Shown in pieces: positions 61,141 through 64,000 of a stretch of 64,000 nucleotides of DNA. The stretch's first letter is position 1, and the number at the start of each line of letters is the position of its first letter. The position numbers and the translations under genes are program-made. Origin of the DNA: Streptomyces sp. H27-C3. GTDB lineage: Bacteria; Actinomycetota; Actinomycetes; Streptomycetales; Streptomycetaceae. The notes beneath the pieces are model-generated. The model was not told the origin of the DNA. It worked only from the letters and a program-made list of their open reading frames with translations, and did no database searches. The DNA lies in the NCBI RefSeq assembly GCF_030063415.1, contig NZ_JASITA010000007.1, forward strand, positions 124,001 through 188,000, read 5' to 3'.

Positions 61141-62931
61141 CTATCCTGCGGTGTCGTCCGGCTCCAGTGCGAGGGCGGATCCCACCAGACCGATATGGCT
61201 GAACGCCTGCGGGAAGTTTCCGAGCTGCCGTCCGGCCACCGGGTCGTACTCCTCGGCCAGCAGCCCCACGTCGTTGCGCAGGGACAGCAACCGCTCGAAG
61301 AGCTCCTGGGACTCCTTCACACGCCCCGTCAGCCGCAACGCGTCGACCAGCCAGAACGAGCAGACCAGGAACGCCCCTTCACCGCCCGGCAGCCCGTCGA
61401 CGCTGGTGCCGTCCGCGCTGTAGCGGCGGATCAGACCGTCGTGGGCGAGCTCGGCACGTACCGCGTCGACCGTCCCGATCACCCGCGGATCGTCCGGCGG
61501 CAGAAAGCCGACCCGGGGGATGAGCAGCGTGGCCGCGTCCAGTTCGGTGGATCCGTACGACTGGGTGAAGGTGTTCCGCTCGGGGTCGTACCCCTTCTCG
61601 CACACCTCCCGGTGCACCTCGTCGCGCATGGCCCGCCACCGCGCCGCGTCGCCGTGCAGCGTCGGGTGCTCCTCCAGGGTGCGCACGGCCCGGTCGGCCG
61701 CGACCCACGTCATCACCTTGGAGTGGACGAAATGCCGGCGCGGCCCGCGGACCTCCCACAGGCCCTCGTCCGGTTCACGCCAGGTGGACTCCAGGAAGCC
61801 GAGCAGGCTGAGCTGCAGGTTCCAGGCATGCGGCTTGGCCGTGAGGCCCGCCGACCTTGCCAGGTAGAGGGAGTCGATGACCTCGCCGTACACATCGAGC
61901 TGGAGCTGCTCGACGGCCTCGTTGCCGATCCGCACGGGCGAGGAGCCCTCGTAGCCGCTCAGCCACGGCAGTTCGCTCTCGGGCAGTCGGCGCTCGCCGG
62001 AGAGCCCGTACATGATCTGGAGGTCGGCGGGGTCGCCCGCGACGGCCCGCAGCAGCCAGTCTCGCCAGGCCGCGGCCTCGCCGAGATACCCCGCGGCGAC
62101 GAGCGCGCCGAGGGTGAGGGTGGAGTCGCGCAGCCAGCAGAAGCGGTAGTCCCAGTTGCGTACGCCGCCGATCTCCTCGGGGAGGGAAGTGGTGGGGGCG
62201 GCCACGATGCCGCCGGTCGGGGCGTAGGTGAGGGCCTTGAGAGTGATGAGCGAGCGCACCACGGCCTCCCGGTACGGGCCGTCGTACTGGCAGCACGCGG
62301 CCCACTCCTCCCAGTCCTCGACGCTGTGTTCCAGGGCGTCGTACGGGTCGATGAACACCGGCTGCGGTTCGTGCGAAGGGTGCCAGGTAAGGACGAACGC
62401 CACCTTTTCCCCCTCGGAGACATCGAAGGACGAGCAGGTACTGAACTGCTGTCCCCAGGTCTTCACCCGCTCCTCGGGCTCAGTGCGCAGCCATACGGCG
62501 TCCGGCCCGGCGACGGCCACCCGGTGGCCGTCGGTGCGACGCATCCACGGCACGATGTTCCCGTAGTCGAAACGCAGCCGGAGCGTGGAGCGCATCGACA
62601 CCGTGCCGGAGATTCCCTCCACGATCCGTACGAGGTCGGGGGCCTCGTCGCGCTGGGGCATGAAGTCGGTGACCTTGACAGTGCCGGAGCGGGTCTCCCA
62701 GAGCGACTCCAGGATCAGGGTGTTCTCGCGGTACGCGCGGCGTGTGCAGGTGCCCGCGCCGGCGGGGGCGACGCGCCAGTGGCCGTTCTCCTCGTCGCCG
62801 AGCAGCGCGGCGAAACAGGCCGCGGAGTCGAAGCGGGGCAGGCAGAGCCAGTCGATGGAGCCGTTCCTGCCGACCAGTGCCGCGGTCTGCAGATCTCCGA
62901 TGAGCGCGTAGTCCTCGATGAGTTGCGTCAC
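61141..62931 (-). CDS. GH15 family trehalase/glucoamylase-like enzyme
   Basis: This 596-residue protein has an N-terminal beta-sandwich (IEDYALIGDLQTAALVGRNG, SIDWLCLPRFDSAACFAALL) and an (alpha/alpha)6 barrel from about 215 (LKALTYAPTGGIVAAPTTSL, PEEIGGVRNWDYRFCWLRDS at 251-270). This layout is that of the actinobacterial GH15 trehalases. No signal peptide, so it acts in the cytoplasm on trehalose or short glucans. It ends 4 nt upstream of the SDR start, so the two are probably one transcript. Confidence 0.88.
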   Translation of the reverse strand: MTQLIEDYALIGDLQTAALVGRNGSIDWLCLPRFDSAACFAALLGDEENGHWRVAPAGAGTCTRRAYRENTLILESLWETRSGTVKVTDFMPQRDEAPDLVRIVEGISGTVSMRSTLRLRFDYGNIVPWMRRTDGHRVAVAGPDAVWLRTEPEERVKTWGQQFSTCSSFDVSEGEKVAFVLTWHPSHEPQPVFIDPYDALEHSVEDWEEWAACCQYDGPYREAVVRSLITLKALTYAPTGGIVAAPTTSLPEEIGGVRNWDYRFCWLRDSTLTLGALVAAGYLGEAAAWRDWLLRAVAGDPADLQIMYGLSGERRLPESELPWLSGYEGSSPVRIGNEAVEQLQLDVYGEVIDSLYLARSAGLTAKPHAWNLQLSLLGFLESTWREPDEGLWEVRGPRRHFVHSKVMTWVAADRAVRTLEEHPTLHGDAARWRAMRDEVHREVCEKGYDPERNTFTQSYGSTELDAATLLIPRVGFLPPDDPRVIGTVDAVRAELAHDGLIRRYSADGTSVDGLPGGEGAFLVCSFWLVDALRLTGRVKESQELFERLLSLRNDVGLLAEEYDPVAGRQLGNFPQAFSHIGLVGSALALEPDDTAG

Positions 62932-62977
62932 GTAGTGCCGTCTTCCCGCGCGGGGCCCGGGTTAAGCGGGGCGGGTG

Positions 62978-63772
62978 TTACGCCGACGCGGTGGCGGGCT
63001 CGGCCCGGTCGCCGTCGCCCGTCCGGGCGGCCTGGGCCCGGTCGCGCAGTTCACGGCGTACCAGGATCACCCATCCGACCGGTACCGCGGCGGTGAAGAG
63101 CCACCACTGGACGGCGTACGCCATGTGCGGGCCGATGGAGTCGGCGTCGGGTGCGGGCACCAGCTCGGGCTTGGGGCCGGGGGCGGGCTCGGTCTGCTCG
63201 ATGTAGCCACCGAGGACGGGCCTGCCGAGCGCCTTGGCCTGCTGGGCGCTGTTGACCAGCATGATGTGCCGGGGCGGCAGCCCGCCCAGGTCCTTGATGC
63301 CGCTGCCCGCCTCGGTCTCGTCGGCCTTCAGGCGCCCGGTGACCGTCACTTCGCCCTTGGGGGCGGCCGGAACCTTGGGGTAGGTCTTCTGGTCGGCGCC
63401 GAAGGGGACCCAACCGCGATTGACGAGGACGGCGTCACCGTCCTTGAGCACCAGGGGGGTCAGGACGTGATAGCCGACCTGGTCGTCGGCGGAGGTCCGG
63501 CGGCGTACGACGACCTCGTGCGCGGTGTCGTACGTACCGGTGGCGGACACCCGGCGCCAGTAATCGGCGCGCGGGACGCTGTGCCCGGGGGAGGTGATCT
63601 CGCCGATGGCGAGCGGCTCGGCCTTGAGGTTGTCCGAGATCAGCTTGTTCTGCGCGACCCGGTGCTCATGGCGGTGCAGCTGCCAGAATCCCAGCTCGAT
63701 CATCGCGGGGACGAGGAGCAGAACCAGAAGGGTGAGGATCACCCACTGCCGGGAGAACAGGAAGCGGTACAC
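62978..63772 (-). CDS. SURF1-family protein
   Basis: This 264-residue protein has two membrane helices (about 10-30 and 222-240) around an external beta domain, with SURF1 hallmarks FWQLHRHEHRVAQNKLISDN, YWRRVSATGTYD, VLVNRGWVPFGADQKTYPKV and PHMAYAVQWWLFTAAVPVGW. SURF1 aids assembly of the aa3-type cytochrome c oxidase. Its C-terminus is Arg/Ala-rich. No oxidase gene is in the window. Confidence 0.92.
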   Translation of the reverse strand: MYRFLFSRQWVILTLLVLLLVPAMIELGFWQLHRHEHRVAQNKLISDNLKAEPLAIGEITSPGHSVPRADYWRRVSATGTYDTAHEVVVRRRTSADDQVGYHVLTPLVLKDGDAVLVNRGWVPFGADQKTYPKVPAAPKGEVTVTGRLKADETEAGSGIKDLGGLPPRHIMLVNSAQQAKALGRPVLGGYIEQTEPAPGPKPELVPAPDADSIGPHMAYAVQWWLFTAAVPVGWVILVRRELRDRAQAARTGDGDRAEPATASA

Positions 63773-63797
63773 GCCGAAGACGGTACCTGGCGGGGTT

Positions 63798-63875
63798 TGT
63801 CCCGCGGTCGGTGGGTCTGGGGAGTGTCCGGCGGATCTCCGTGGGACACCCCCTGGTCCGGCCGACCGCGGGACA
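63798..63875 (-). terminator. long inverted repeat between SURF1 and the upstream gene
   Basis: TGTCCCGCGGTCGG (63798-63811) pairs perfectly with CCGACCGCGGGACA (63862-63875), with another hairpin inside the 50-nt loop. It sits downstream of the partial gene at the right edge and is likely its terminator. Confidence 0.65.
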
Positions 63876-63889
63876 GGGCCCGGGGAGGC

Positions 63890-64000
63890 TCAGACTCGGT
63901 CGACGATGCCCACCTTCCCCTCCGCGCGGGCGCAGTGGGCGCCGCAGAACCAGTGGTTCTCGACCTCCACACCCTGGCCGATGATCCGGCACCGGCAGTG
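63890..64000 (-). CDS. small Cys/His-rich protein (5' end outside window)
   Basis: A minus-strand frame enters from the right edge and ends with TGA at 63890-63892. The 36 visible residues hold CRCRIIGQGVEVENHWFCGA followed by HCARAEG, a probable zinc-binding knuckle with C-x-C and CxxxC pairs. Streptomyces has a conserved small family of this form. Function unknown. Confidence 0.7.
   Translation of the reverse strand, partial: HCRCRIIGQGVEVENHWFCGAHCARAEGKVGIVDRV

Overview
The window is a chromosomal segment of a Streptomyces or close relative. The evidence is the very high G+C, GTG starts, many 4-nt overlapping (ATGA/GTGA) gene junctions, long perfect-stem terminators and a Streptomyces-typical gene set: ectABCD, an LAETG surface protein, a cobalamin operon, pitH, the small nucleoid protein Gbn, and an Asp23/AmaP cluster. 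From memory, the order from about 19.5 kb to the end resembles the S. coelicolor SCO1867-to-SCO1838 region. I had no search tool, so all family names come from motif reading.

Region by region. (1) 0.3-3.5 kb and 13.2-16.3 kb hold two parts of a uronate/aldarate oxidative route: uronate dehydrogenase, 5-dehydro-4-deoxyglucarate dehydratase with an uncharacterised coupled protein, then an IclR regulator divergent from 2-oxoglutarate semialdehyde dehydrogenase and a DUF1349 protein. (2) 3.5-13.2 kb is mixed accessory DNA: a TetR/MFS efflux pair with two matching operator-like sites, a mannosyltransferase-like gene broken by two in-frame TGA codons, an ECF sigma factor with a membrane partner, a secreted S37 peptidase, a class B penicillin-binding protein, and a NarL-type response regulator whose upstream membrane gene keeps only the tail of a histidine kinase. 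(3) 16.5-19.5 kb has an acetyltransferase, a DsbA/FrnE oxidoreductase, a class V aminotransferase, then gene debris and a 162-bp MITE-like element. A second copy lies inverted at 26.85 kb. (4) 19.5-22.8 kb is ectABCD on the minus strand, behind a possibly leaderless promoter and a palindrome. (5) 23-26.6 kb carries an aminotransferase, an amidohydrolase and the LAETG protein. (6) 27.2-45.8 kb is cobalamin biosynthesis in two minus-strand runs separated by a plus-strand ZIP metal transporter. The upstream run starts with a cobalamin riboswitch and a small leader ORF. (7) 46.1-48.6 kb has pitH with its small partner and a Pho box, then a class II aldolase. (8) 48.7-57.1 kb contains a hydrolase, a HEAT-like protein, a VOC protein, a zinc metallopeptidase, a secreted beta-propeller-like protein, an ABC-F ATPase preceded by a 7-codon leader, gbn preceded by an 8-codon leader, and an enoyl-CoA hydratase. 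(9) 57.1-60.3 kb is an Asp23/AmaP envelope cluster in which nearly every gene carries an Asp23-like segment. (10) 60.4-64 kb has an unusual SDR, a GH15 enzyme, SURF1 and a partial Cys/His-rich protein.

No tRNA, rRNA, CRISPR array, prophage or secondary-metabolite cluster was seen. The most useful leads are the twice-interrupted mannosyltransferase, the short leader ORFs before the ABC-F, gbn and cob genes, the MITE pair, the ectA-upstream palindrome, the gutted histidine kinase and the Asp23 cluster.
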